Assembly (NCBI GenBank): GCA_002336915.1
Contig: DDET01000067.1
Span: 1-15,400, forward strand
Reading direction: 5' to 3'
Length of the DNA stretch: 15,400 nucleotides
Source of the DNA: Bacteroidetes bacterium UBA1947
Lineage (GTDB): Bacteria > Bacteroidota > Bacteroidia > Chitinophagales > Chitinophagaceae
Shown: piece after piece, positions 7,707-13,552 of the stretch
Position numbering within the stretch: the first letter of the stretch is position 1
Layout: each line of letters opens with the position of its first letter
Notes under the pieces: model-generated
Told to the model about the DNA's origin: nothing
Databases searched by the model: none
What the model saw: only the letters and a program-made list of their open reading frames with translations
Position numbers and translations under genes: made by a program

Positions 7707-8738
7707 TTACAGCAAAGGCAATTTTACAATAAACTTATCATTATTACTGTTAATGCTTACAGGGACATTGCTTACCTGTTTGTACCTGTTCACTATATTA
7801 TCGAGGCCTATGCCTGTGGAGCTATCGGGAATTGTCTTTTGCCTGTTTGTATTTTCGACTATAAGCATGCTGCCTTCGTCATGGATATCCAGTTGCAATG
7901 GGTTTGGGGTTGATAGCTCATTGTGTTTTATCGCATTCTCCACCAGCATCAGTAGTGACTGGACGACTATTCCTTTTTGTTTTGCGCTCGCACTTATATT
8001 TATATCTACCTGCAGTTTATCGCCGAAGCGTTGTTTGTTGAGAAATAGGTATGAGTCCACTATTTTCAGCTCGCTTTGCAGTGCTACTATATTTTCATTT
8101 TCATGCTGCAGGGAGTACCGGAAGACCTTGGATAATTGCTGAACAAAATCTACCGCAAGATCGGCATCCAGTGGAATGATAGTGGAGAGGGTATTAAGCG
8201 AGTTGAAAAAGAAATGAGGATTTACCTGCCCTTTAAGTATCTCATATTGGCTGCGGGCATTCTCTTCGGCATTTTTCTTCCATTGGTATAGTGATTCCAT
8301 ACCCCAGCCGGCCAGGCCGAAGATCATACAGAAGAGGACGGAATAGGTGCCACTTTCAATATATTGCTGAGACGATGCATCGGGGCTGTGGAATAGCAGG
8401 GAAGCGATCTTTAGCGCTACCACGATGAGCAGGCAGCCGAATATGCCGCTGAATAACAGCGTATATAAAAGGCTCAGGGCCGGTTTTACGGGGCGGCGGG
8501 TGACCTTTTTTATTACAGATTCGTATAATGTTATGGCGCCGACACAGCCCAGGGTAGTGGCAATAAGGCAAAAAGTGACACTATACTGCCAGTCGCCCGT
8601 CTCGCGGTAGTAGGCAAAGTTGTTGACGATATTTACACCCAGTACCACCACGTATGCCAGCAGTACAATTGTGAGGTAAGCTTTTGCTCTTGCGTATATC
8701 ATATGTATAAATTTATGGAGCAAATATCTAAATGGCAT
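7707..8738 (-). CDS. LytS/YehU-type membrane sensor histidine kinase
   Basis: A 343-residue kinase with four probable membrane spans in its first about 145 residues (hydrophobic stretches around 20-40, 53-72, 88-117 and 131-150). It then has the His_kinase domain with phospho-acceptor His175 in GQVNPHFFFNSLNTLSTI, the N-box VENAIKHNE (266-274) and a G-box STGIGLDNIVNRY (307-319). This is the 7TM-less LytS type typical of Bacteroidota and partners the LytTR regulator that follows without a gap. No periplasmic sensor domain is present; the loops between spans are short, so the signal may be sensed within the membrane. The start is uncertain: Met13 (8702) also fits, placing the basic residues directly before the first span, and a GATATTTG just upstream of it resembles a -7 box. 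Confidence 0.92.
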   Translation of the reverse strand: MPFRYLLHKFIHMIYARAKAYLTIVLLAYVVVLGVNIVNNFAYYRETGDWQYSVTFCLIATTLGCVGAITLYESVIKKVTRRPVKPALSLLYTLLFSGIFGCLLIVVALKIASLLFHSPDASSQQYIESGTYSVLFCMIFGLAGWGMESLYQWKKNAEENARSQYEILKGQVNPHFFFNSLNTLSTIIPLDADLAVDFVQQLSKVFRYSLQHENENIVALQSELKIVDSYLFLNKQRFGDKLQVDINISASAKQKGIVVQSLLMLVENAIKHNELSTPNPLQLDIHDEGSMLIVENTNRQKTIPDSSTGIGLDNIVNRYKQVSNVPVSINSNNDKFIVKLPLL

Positions 8739-8877
8739 GCTGCGCGGGCAATGAACTTTTGCCGGAGCGTATAAAAAGGGCTTTGAAACGTATTTTTTGC
8801 TATAAGTACTGAAATTTTAATGAAATTTTTTTAGTCCTGATAAGGGTTTCATGTAAACTTTACCATATTTTTGAAGC

Positions 8878-9111
8878 ATGAATTACCCGGAAATATCGCA
8901 GGATGATTTGTTTGACCTTGGATTTGAACCCATGGAAACAGACAACACTAAATCAATGCATTACGAGCATAAGGAACTTGGTATAGTACTTTGGAAAGGT
9001 ATGTTCAATCCCAACCCTGAATCACGCTTCTGGAAATGCGGCTATGGCAAGGACAAAATACAGTTCGAAAGCCTGGACCAGCTGAAGGAATACATGGAAG
9101 CCCAGAAATAA
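8878..9111 (+). CDS. Small protein of unknown function (77 residues)
   Basis: A cytoplasmic-looking 77-residue protein with no signal or membrane span. It has an acidic N-terminus (MNYPEISQDDLFDLGFEP), a central beta-like segment (HKELGIVLWKGMFN), an aromatic/basic part (RFWKCGYGKDKIQFES) and a C-terminal amphipathic helix (LDQLKEYMEAQK). The pattern has the look of a folded, conserved small domain rather than chance frame, and the codon use resembles its neighbours. It is divergent from the histidine kinase and is closed by the hairpin at 9138-9178. An exact -7 box TATTTTTG (8866-8873) ends only four bases before the ATG, which would imply a leaderless message or a downstream start, so I do not rely on it. 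I do not recognise a family. Confidence 0.65.
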   Translation: MNYPEISQDDLFDLGFEPMETDNTKSMHYEHKELGIVLWKGMFNPNPESRFWKCGYGKDKIQFESLDQLKEYMEAQK

Positions 9112-9137
9112 ATCTCCCTTCTTTTTCTCTATAAAAA

Positions 9138-9178
9138 TATTCCCGCTCTTGCAGGATCATCCTGTTAGAGCGGGAATA
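9138..9178. terminator. Long hairpin, probable bidirectional terminator
   Basis: TATTCCCGCTCT (9138-9149) and AGAGCGGGAATA (9167-9178) form a perfect 12-bp stem. The enclosed bases contain a second inverted pair CAGG/CCTG (9152-9155 with 9161-9164), so the whole can fold as one long arm. T-rich sequence lies on both sides (ATTTTTC near 9190 on the + strand; TTTTTAT on the minus strand). It separates the converging genes ending at 9111 and 9204 and probably serves both. Confidence 0.75.
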
Positions 9179-9203
9179 GAAATTAACTATTTTTCTAGCG
9201 TTT

Positions 9204-9404
9204 TTACCTATACTGCACGTAGTGGTGACCGTAGTGATAATAATCACGGCCCCTGTAGCTGCTGCGCGGATAATGGTCGTGCTGTTTCCAGTAAGACCGG
9301 TGACCATAATGACCAGGGTAACCGCCGCCATTGCTATATAAGCAGGAACTGAGCCCCAGGCCCAATGTGATAAACAAACATGCTATCAGTACAAAAAGTT
9401 TCAT
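9204..9404 (-). CDS. Small Tyr/His-rich lipoprotein, paralogue A
   Basis: A 66-residue precursor: MKLFVLIACLFITLGLGLSSC is an SPII signal with lipobox LSSC, giving a lipidated Cys21 and a mature part of only about 46 residues. That part is extremely rich in Tyr, His, Gly and Arg (YPGHYGHRSYWKQHDHY, then RDYYHYGHHYVQYR). Its core PGHYxxRxYxKQHxxY recurs in the next upstream gene (9473-9682), so the two are tandem paralogues. Such short basic-aromatic lipoproteins are frequent in this lineage and usually unnamed; metal or nucleic-acid contact by the His/Tyr-rich tail is possible but speculative. It lies 68 bases downstream of its paralogue, with no terminator between, so they are probably co-transcribed and ended at 9138-9178. 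Confidence 0.68.
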   Translation of the reverse strand: MKLFVLIACLFITLGLGLSSCLYSNGGGYPGHYGHRSYWKQHDHYPRSSYRGRDYYHYGHHYVQYR

Positions 9405-9472
9405 AACAGAGGTATTTTAAAATTCTATCAGAGGTTTTCCAGTAATTCCAGTATCAAACGGCGCAATTTTTC

Positions 9473-9682
9473 TTACCTGTAATATGGATTGTCCCTTGTA
9501 TTCCAGGTGCCATGCCTTGCAGGGGCATAGTGGTTATAGTACGGCTTGCCATACCTAACATGTTGCTTCATGTACGTGCGCTTGCGGTAATGTCCCGGTA
9601 CGTAGTTGCCATCGCCTATTGCGCAGGAGCTAAACAGCGCTATAACAACAAGCATGCATACTGCAGATACTACAGATTTCAT
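9473..9682 (-). CDS. Small Tyr/His-rich lipoprotein, paralogue B
   Basis: A 69-residue precursor, MKSVVSAVCMLVVIALFSSC, with lipobox FSSC (Cys20) and a mature basic-aromatic tail: NYVPGHYRKRTYMKQHVRY, then YYNHYAPARHGTWNTRDNPYYR. I placed the start at 9682 rather than the Met five codons upstream (9697) because AAGGGA lies about seven bases before the 9682 ATG, a good Shine-Dalgarno match that is unusual for this lineage, and because it gives a signal peptide of normal length. It is a paralogue of the gene at 9204-9404 through the shared PGHYxxRxYxKQHxxY core. Function unknown. Confidence 0.66.
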   Translation of the reverse strand: MKSVVSAVCMLVVIALFSSCAIGDGNYVPGHYRKRTYMKQHVRYGKPYYNHYAPARHGTWNTRDNPYYR

Positions 9683-9712
9683 AAGTTTTCCCTTCATTTA
9701 TATGCAACAATA

Positions 9713-9748
9713 TACAAAACATGCACATAATACAAAACATGCACATAA
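9713..9748. repeat. Perfect 18-bp tandem duplication upstream of the lipoprotein pair
   Basis: TACAAAACATGCACATAA occurs twice in direct succession without mismatch (9713-9730 and 9731-9748). It lies 31-66 bases upstream of the start chosen for paralogue B, in the region expected to hold its promoter. On the minus strand each unit carries ATGTTTTGTA, including a TTTTG that resembles the -33 element of Bacteroidota promoters. Confidence 0.85.
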
Positions 9749-9802
9749 AAATAATAAAAACCGATGCGTTTGGCCTTTATTATACGGTGATGTTCCAAAA
9801 GC

Positions 9803-9835
9803 GCTAAAAATAACTCTAAGTGCCTGCAGGCTTAG
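9803..9835 (-). terminator. Possible terminator of the acidic secreted protein gene
   Basis: On the minus strand the palindrome GCCTGCAGGC (9822-9831), flanked by CTAA/TTAG arms with a two-base bulge, overlaps the stop codon of the gene ending at 9832. It is followed within a few bases by TTATTTTTAG. The fold is imperfect because the core palindrome leaves little loop, so this is a moderate call. Confidence 0.4.
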
Positions 9836-10275
9836 CTTTTAAGGGGCGTATGCCTCTTGTAGTAATATCCTGTTTTGGCATTATAGTAGTACAGGTTCTT
9901 TGAGTATTTGTTGCTGTAAATATGAGCGGTTTTATGGCCTGCGCTGGTGTGATGTATTGTTTTGTGAACGATGGTGCTTGTTTGGTCCATATCATCATTT
10001 GCAGCCTCATCTTCAGTAAAACCGTTGTCGTCTTCATCCTCATCTACTACCACTACGTAGCTGCCTTCTCCCTGCAACTCATCATCTTCCATCTCCTCAT
10101 CGCCCGGATTGTAGCTCTCATCCTCGCCGCCATCACTACTGATGATCACCGTCTTTGTCACTGTGGTCTTTTTATGTACTGCTTTTTTTGAGGGTGCGGG
10201 GTGCGGAACCGTTTGGGCATTTGCAGAAAAGCAGATCGCAATGCACAACAAGGCGAGCAATGATATTTTAGGCAT
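9832..10275 (-). CDS. Secreted charge-segregated acidic protein, unknown function
   Basis: A 147-residue precursor starting MPKISLLALLCIAICFSANAQ, a clear signal peptide with cleavage near residue 20. I therefore use the Met at 10275, not the upstream Met at 10329 that would bury the signal. The mature chain falls in three blocks: a basic linker (29-42, KKAVHKKTTVTK), a strongly acidic Asp/Glu-rich stretch (48-96, e.g. GDEEMEDDELQGE and VVVVDEDEDDNG), and a Thr/His/Tyr/Lys-rich tail (100-147) ending in the near-repeat NLYYYNAKTGYYYKRH. It is low-complexity and probably disordered; the acidic block could bind Ca2+ or the basic tail, but no known motif is present. Same strand as the two Tyr/His-rich lipoproteins downstream, separated by a possible terminator. 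Confidence 0.68.
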   Translation of the reverse strand: MPKISLLALLCIAICFSANAQTVPHPAPSKKAVHKKTTVTKTVIISSDGGEDESYNPGDEEMEDDELQGEGSYVVVVDEDEDDNGFTEDEAANDDMDQTSTIVHKTIHHTSAGHKTAHIYSNKYSKNLYYYNAKTGYYYKRHTPLKS

Positions 10276-10368
10276 AAGCTGCGTTTTACTATCTATAATA
10301 ATACGGATATTTTTCTGAATTTTAAGCATAATTTTCCCAAAGGCTCAACCGGTATGCAGAGGACGCTC

Positions 10369-10424
10369 GCCTATCAGTTTAGGCAATTGGCCTATCAAAC
10401 AAATCCCGCTACCAGCTAATAGGC
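10369..10424. promoter_or_regulatory. Cluster of GCCTA/TAGGC motifs upstream of the flavoprotein-phosphoesterase pair
   Basis: GCCTATCA occurs at 10369-10376 and again at 10390-10397, exactly 21 bases apart (two helical turns). Between them TAGGC (10380-10384) forms an inverted pair with the second copy, and ATAGGC (10419-10424) is a further inverted copy. Four related motifs in 56 bases, ending 25 bases before the ATG at 10449, suggest an operator. No regulator can be named. Confidence 0.35.
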
Positions 10425-10448
10425 TTTAGCCTTATCTTAGCATTCCAA

Positions 10449-10949
10449 ATGATTACCATAATATCAGGCACAAACCGCAAGGACAGCATGACGCTGAGGG
10501 TGGCAAAGTTGTATTATGAGCTGCTGTCCGCTAAAACCGACAACGTTCATTTAATATCGCTGGAAGGCTTGAATGTCCACGAGGAAGGCCCCGAACTGGA
10601 AGAACTGGAAGAACGCTATCTCATACCCTCCGAAAAGTTCGTATTTATCATGCCCGAGTACAACGGTAGTTTTCCTGGTATCCTGAAGTTACTGATAGAC
10701 AACAGTGATATCAAAAAAAGCTGGTGGTACAAAAAGGCACTGCTGGTGGGTGTGGCCGACGGGCGCGGGGGCAACCTGCGGGGCATAGAGCACATGACCA
10801 ACATTTTGCATTACATGCGCATGCACGTACACTATAACAAGCTACCTTTGTCCCGCATAAATGATGAAGTGGACCAGGAGGGCAAATTGCTGAAGCCTGC
10901 TACACAGAAAGCAATAGAATTGCAGATAGAAGAGTTTTTGAATTACTAA
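10449..10949 (+). CDS. NADPH-dependent FMN reductase-like flavoprotein
   Basis: A 166-residue flavodoxin-like protein of the NADPH-dependent FMN reductase family, which binds FMN and transfers electrons from NAD(P)H to quinones, azo compounds or free flavin in the cytoplasm. The first strand and phosphate loop read MITIISGTNRKDSMT (compare SGS.R..S). The family's PEYNGSFPG motif is at 69-77, and LLVGVADGRGGNLRG (98-112) follows as the next flavin-contacting loop. The C-terminal part is shorter than in larger members, but the length is close to the family's lower range. It is followed 14 bases later by the metallophosphoesterase gene on the same strand, so the two form an operon. The physiological substrate is not evident. 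Confidence 0.88.
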   Translation: MITIISGTNRKDSMTLRVAKLYYELLSAKTDNVHLISLEGLNVHEEGPELEELEERYLIPSEKFVFIMPEYNGSFPGILKLLIDNSDIKKSWWYKKALLVGVADGRGGNLRGIEHMTNILHYMRMHVHYNKLPLSRINDEVDQEGKLLKPATQKAIELQIEEFLNY

Positions 10950-10963
10950 ACCGTTTATACAGC

Positions 10964-12214
10964 ATGTGGTTAAGGGTACTGATAGCATTGGCAGTAATAG
11001 GGCTGGCTGAATATTATAGCTACACGGTTGTGCGCTCTGCAGTGCGCAACCTGCCGCAAGGTGGCCGCATCAGCCTTATAATTGTTTATTTGATCGCTAC
11101 GCTGCTTGTATGGTCTGCCATCCTGCTGTTCCGCCAGATACACTGGGAATCAGTGCCCCATATGCTGCGCAATATTTTCATCGCCTTCTCGCTGGGTTTT
11201 GTCATTGGCAAGGTACTGGTGCTGGTGGTGATGCTGATTGACGACATCCGCAGGTTGATCATGTGGGGTATAAGCCTCGCAAGGCCGGCAGTTGAAACGG
11301 CGACTACTGCCGCAGAGTCGGGCGGCATGAGCCGATCCACTTTTTTCACCACATTGGCTTTAATGCTGGCAGGCACCTCATTACTCGGTTTCCTGTACGG
11401 GGTAACCAACCGTTATAGCTACAGGGTAAGACGCGTAGCGATCAAATTCCCCGCATTGCCCGAGGCTTTCAAAGGCTTGAAAATTGTCCAGGTGTCCGAT
11501 ATACATACAGGCAGTTTTGACAACCATGAAGCAGTGGCGCGCGGCATACAAAAAGTGCTGGATGAAAAGCCTGATGTGATATTTTTTACCGGCGACCTTG
11601 TGAATAATCATGCGCATGAAGTAGATGAGCACTACCAGGAAATATACTCAAGGCTAAAGGCGCCGATGGGAGTATACTCCATATTAGGCAATCACGATTA
11701 CGGTGACTACACCCAATGGCCTAGTAAAGATGCAAAAAAAGACAACCTGGACAGGCTAAAACGCATGCACGGCGAAATGGGCTGGCGCTTATTGCTGAAT
11801 GAAAATATAATGCTCCAAAAAGGTGAGGATAAAATAGCTGTGATAGGTGTGGAGAACTGGAGCGCAAAAGGCTTCCATACCTATGGCGACATGGCAAAGG
11901 CATATGATGGCCTTGCGGAACAAAATATCCCCGTTAAGATATTGCTCTCGCACGATCCTTCGCACTGGGATGCACAGGTGAGAACGAAATATGGTGATGT
12001 GGACCTGACACTAAGTGGCCATACGCATGGTATGCAGTTCGGTATAGAGATACCGGGCTTTAAATGGAGCCCTGTCCAGTATATGTACAAAGAATGGGCA
12101 GGACTGTACCGGGAGGGTGCACAATACCTGTATGTAAACCGTGGATTCGGTTTTCTTGGTTATCCCGGCAGGATAGGCATACTGCCCGAGATAACGGTCA
12201 TTGAGTTAACCTAA
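10964..12214 (+). CDS. Membrane-anchored metallophosphoesterase (calcineurin-like)
   Basis: A 416-residue protein: the N-terminal part has about four hydrophobic spans (3-20, 37-56, 69-93 and 126-146), then a calcineurin-like phosphoesterase domain (about 170-416). All dinuclear-metal motifs are intact: DIH (179-181), GDLVNN (210-215), GNHD (242-245), LSHDP (328-332) and SGHTHG (351-356). This is the YkuE/YaeI-like membrane type; some relatives act on lipid phosphates, and LpxH/LpxG belong to the same superfamily, but the substrate here is not shown. The phosphoesterase domain would follow the last span on one face of the inner membrane. It forms an operon with the upstream flavoprotein and ends at the hairpin at 12222-12240. 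Confidence 0.93.
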   Translation: MWLRVLIALAVIGLAEYYSYTVVRSAVRNLPQGGRISLIIVYLIATLLVWSAILLFRQIHWESVPHMLRNIFIAFSLGFVIGKVLVLVVMLIDDIRRLIMWGISLARPAVETATTAAESGGMSRSTFFTTLALMLAGTSLLGFLYGVTNRYSYRVRRVAIKFPALPEAFKGLKIVQVSDIHTGSFDNHEAVARGIQKVLDEKPDVIFFTGDLVNNHAHEVDEHYQEIYSRLKAPMGVYSILGNHDYGDYTQWPSKDAKKDNLDRLKRMHGEMGWRLLLNENIMLQKGEDKIAVIGVENWSAKGFHTYGDMAKAYDGLAEQNIPVKILLSHDPSHWDAQVRTKYGDVDLTLSGHTHGMQFGIEIPGFKWSPVQYMYKEWAGLYREGAQYLYVNRGFGFLGYPGRIGILPEITVIELT

Positions 12215-12221
12215 ACCTAAC

Positions 12222-12240
12222 ATTGCAAACGCAATTTTTT
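12222..12240 (+). terminator. Short intrinsic terminator after the phosphoesterase gene
   Basis: ATTGC-AAAC-GCAAT forms a 5-bp stem with a 4-base loop, followed directly by a run of six T (12235-12240). It begins 8 bases after the phosphoesterase stop codon and overlaps the stop codon of the converging small gene. The stem is short, so the call is moderate. Confidence 0.55.
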
Positions 12241-12439
12241 ACTTCACCAGGCTCTTTTTCAGCAGTTGGGCTATCGCTTCGGGGCGTGGTTGCAACAGGT
12301 CTTTTGCTGCTTCCTGCAGGTAGCTTTTCATTTCCTGGCTGAGGCGTATCAGGTCTTCACTGGTCCTTGCTGCGTCGGTCATTGCTTCGGGTTTTGATGT
12401 GAATTTTCCCGTAAAAGTTTTGAGTATTTGTCTATTCAT
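12239..12439 (-). CDS. Small helical protein of unknown function (66 residues)
   Basis: A 66-residue protein without signal peptide or membrane span. It starts with a basic stretch (MNRQILKTFTGKFTSKPEA). The rest is predicted helical with an amphipathic pattern (TSEDLIRLSQEMKSYLQEAAKDLLQ, then PEAIAQLLKKSLVK), and it has no Cys, Trp or His. It converges with the phosphoesterase gene with only 24 bases between the stop codons, and lies divergent to the epimerase gene. The well-ordered gene spacing and clean start after an A/T-rich leader argue that it is real. I do not recognise a family, and a chance frame cannot be excluded. Confidence 0.55.
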   Translation of the reverse strand: MNRQILKTFTGKFTSKPEAMTDAARTSEDLIRLSQEMKSYLQEAAKDLLQPRPEAIAQLLKKSLVK

Positions 12440-12553
12440 TTATGGTTATTTAATGGTTTCGATATATCAAATTAACGGTGGGTAAATGCAAATATTGTAC
12501 GTGTATACTAAAAAGACATTTTTTTTAGATCATTGTAACATATTAATCATTAA

Positions 12554-12586
12554 TTTGTTTTAAAATAGGCTGAGGGTATAGTTTTT
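12554..12586 (+). promoter_or_regulatory. Candidate promoter of the TIGR01777 epimerase gene
   Basis: TTTG (12554-12557) followed after 21 bases by TAGTTTTT (12579-12586) fits the Bacteroidota -33 TTTG / -7 TAnnTTTG arrangement, with one mismatch in the last base of the -7 box. It would give a leader of roughly 20 bases before the ATG at 12611. The rest of the 171-base gap (12440-12610) is A/T-rich with no other clear element. Confidence 0.35.
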
Positions 12587-12610
12587 AAAGATTTTAAGGT
12601 TATCACGACT

Positions 12611-13552
12611 ATGGCGGATAAAAAAGGAAGGATAATAGGCATAACAGGCGGTACCGGTTTTATAGGTAGCCACCTGTCCCGTATGCTGGTGGCACACGGG
12701 CATGAGGTGGTTATATTTACCACACACCCCGGCAAGAGGAAAAACAAACCGGGCTATACTTATTCGTATTGGAACCCGGACGAAGGCAAATTTGACCTGA
12801 CCAGCCTTAAAAAGCTGGACGCGGTAGTGAACTTCGCCGGTGCAGGCATCGCCGATAAGCACTGGACGAAAAAGCGTAAAAAAGAGATCGTAGACAGCCG
12901 CATACATGCTACCGATTTCCTCACCTCGCGATTAGCCGAATACGGCGAACATTGCAAGACATTCATATCAGCCTCGGCCATAGGTTATTACGGGCCGGAC
13001 AGGAACAATACAGAAGCTTTTCGTGAAGAGGATGAGCATTACCATGATTTCCTTGGGGAAACCTGTTACAAATGGGAACATTCAGCGCAGAGCATTAGTG
13101 ATAAGATACGTACGGTAATATTCCGCTTCGGGATAGTACTGGGCCGCGAGAGTGGCGCTTTTCAAAAGCTGGCGCAGCCTATGGCCATGGGGGTGCTGCC
13201 CATACTGGGCAACGGGCACCAAATGGTGAGCTGGGTACATATCGAGGACCTGAGCAATATGCTCTACCGGGCCATAACCAATGCTGATTTTAAAGGCGTC
13301 TATAACGCCGTTGCACCACATCCTGTACATCACGACGAACTGATGAAGACAATAGCACGCGAGAAAGGCGGAATAAAGGTTCCGTTCCATGTGCCCGCAC
13401 CACTACTCAGGTTCATGCTGGGCGAGATGAGCACAGAGATATTAAAAAGCTGCACCGTAAGTGGCGAGAAAATATTAAAAGCAGGCTTTACTTTCCAATA
13501 CGATACCGTGGAAAAAGCGGTGAAAGATATCCTTTCTACGCACTATCAATAA
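12611..13552 (+). CDS. TIGR01777 family NAD(P)-binding epimerase-like protein (YfcH/SulA type)
   Basis: A 313-residue short-chain dehydrogenase/epimerase-type protein. The N-terminal Rossmann fold carries GGTGFIG (13-19) in IIGITGGTGFIGSHL. Further family marks are AVVNFAGAGIADKHWTKKRKKEI (the NLAG..I...RW...K.K.I motif of TIGR01777), SRIHAT, ISASAIGYYG (119-128), RFGIVLG (172-178), SWVHIEDL (207-214) and YNAVAPHPV. The C-terminal about 50 residues (VPAPLLRFMLGEMSTEIL to the end) form the DUF1731 tail. Members are cytoplasmic; the reaction is not established for bacteria, although plant and cyanobacterial relatives have been linked to cell and plastid division. Its last 7 bases overlap the end of the converging dehydrogenase gene. 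Confidence 0.92.
   Translation: MADKKGRIIGITGGTGFIGSHLSRMLVAHGHEVVIFTTHPGKRKNKPGYTYSYWNPDEGKFDLTSLKKLDAVVNFAGAGIADKHWTKKRKKEIVDSRIHATDFLTSRLAEYGEHCKTFISASAIGYYGPDRNNTEAFREEDEHYHDFLGETCYKWEHSAQSISDKIRTVIFRFGIVLGRESGAFQKLAQPMAMGVLPILGNGHQMVSWVHIEDLSNMLYRAITNADFKGVYNAVAPHPVHHDELMKTIAREKGGIKVPFHVPAPLLRFMLGEMSTEILKSCTVSGEKILKAGFTFQYDTVEKAVKDILSTHYQ

Noticed and set aside
7471..8142. A 223-codon + strand frame across the kinase/regulator junction.
   Set aside because: It runs antisense to two clear two-component genes and its hydrophobic composition is the mirror of their codons; no family resemblance.
8866..8873. TATTTTTG, a perfect -7 box just before the 77-residue gene.
   Set aside because: It ends four bases before the ATG, so a start from it would fall at or inside the gene; the region is A/T-rich and no -33 element fits, so chance is likely.
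13546..13552. Seven-base tail-to-tail overlap of the epimerase and dehydrogenase genes.
   Set aside because: Real, but short convergent overlaps are common in compact bacterial genomes and need no special explanation.
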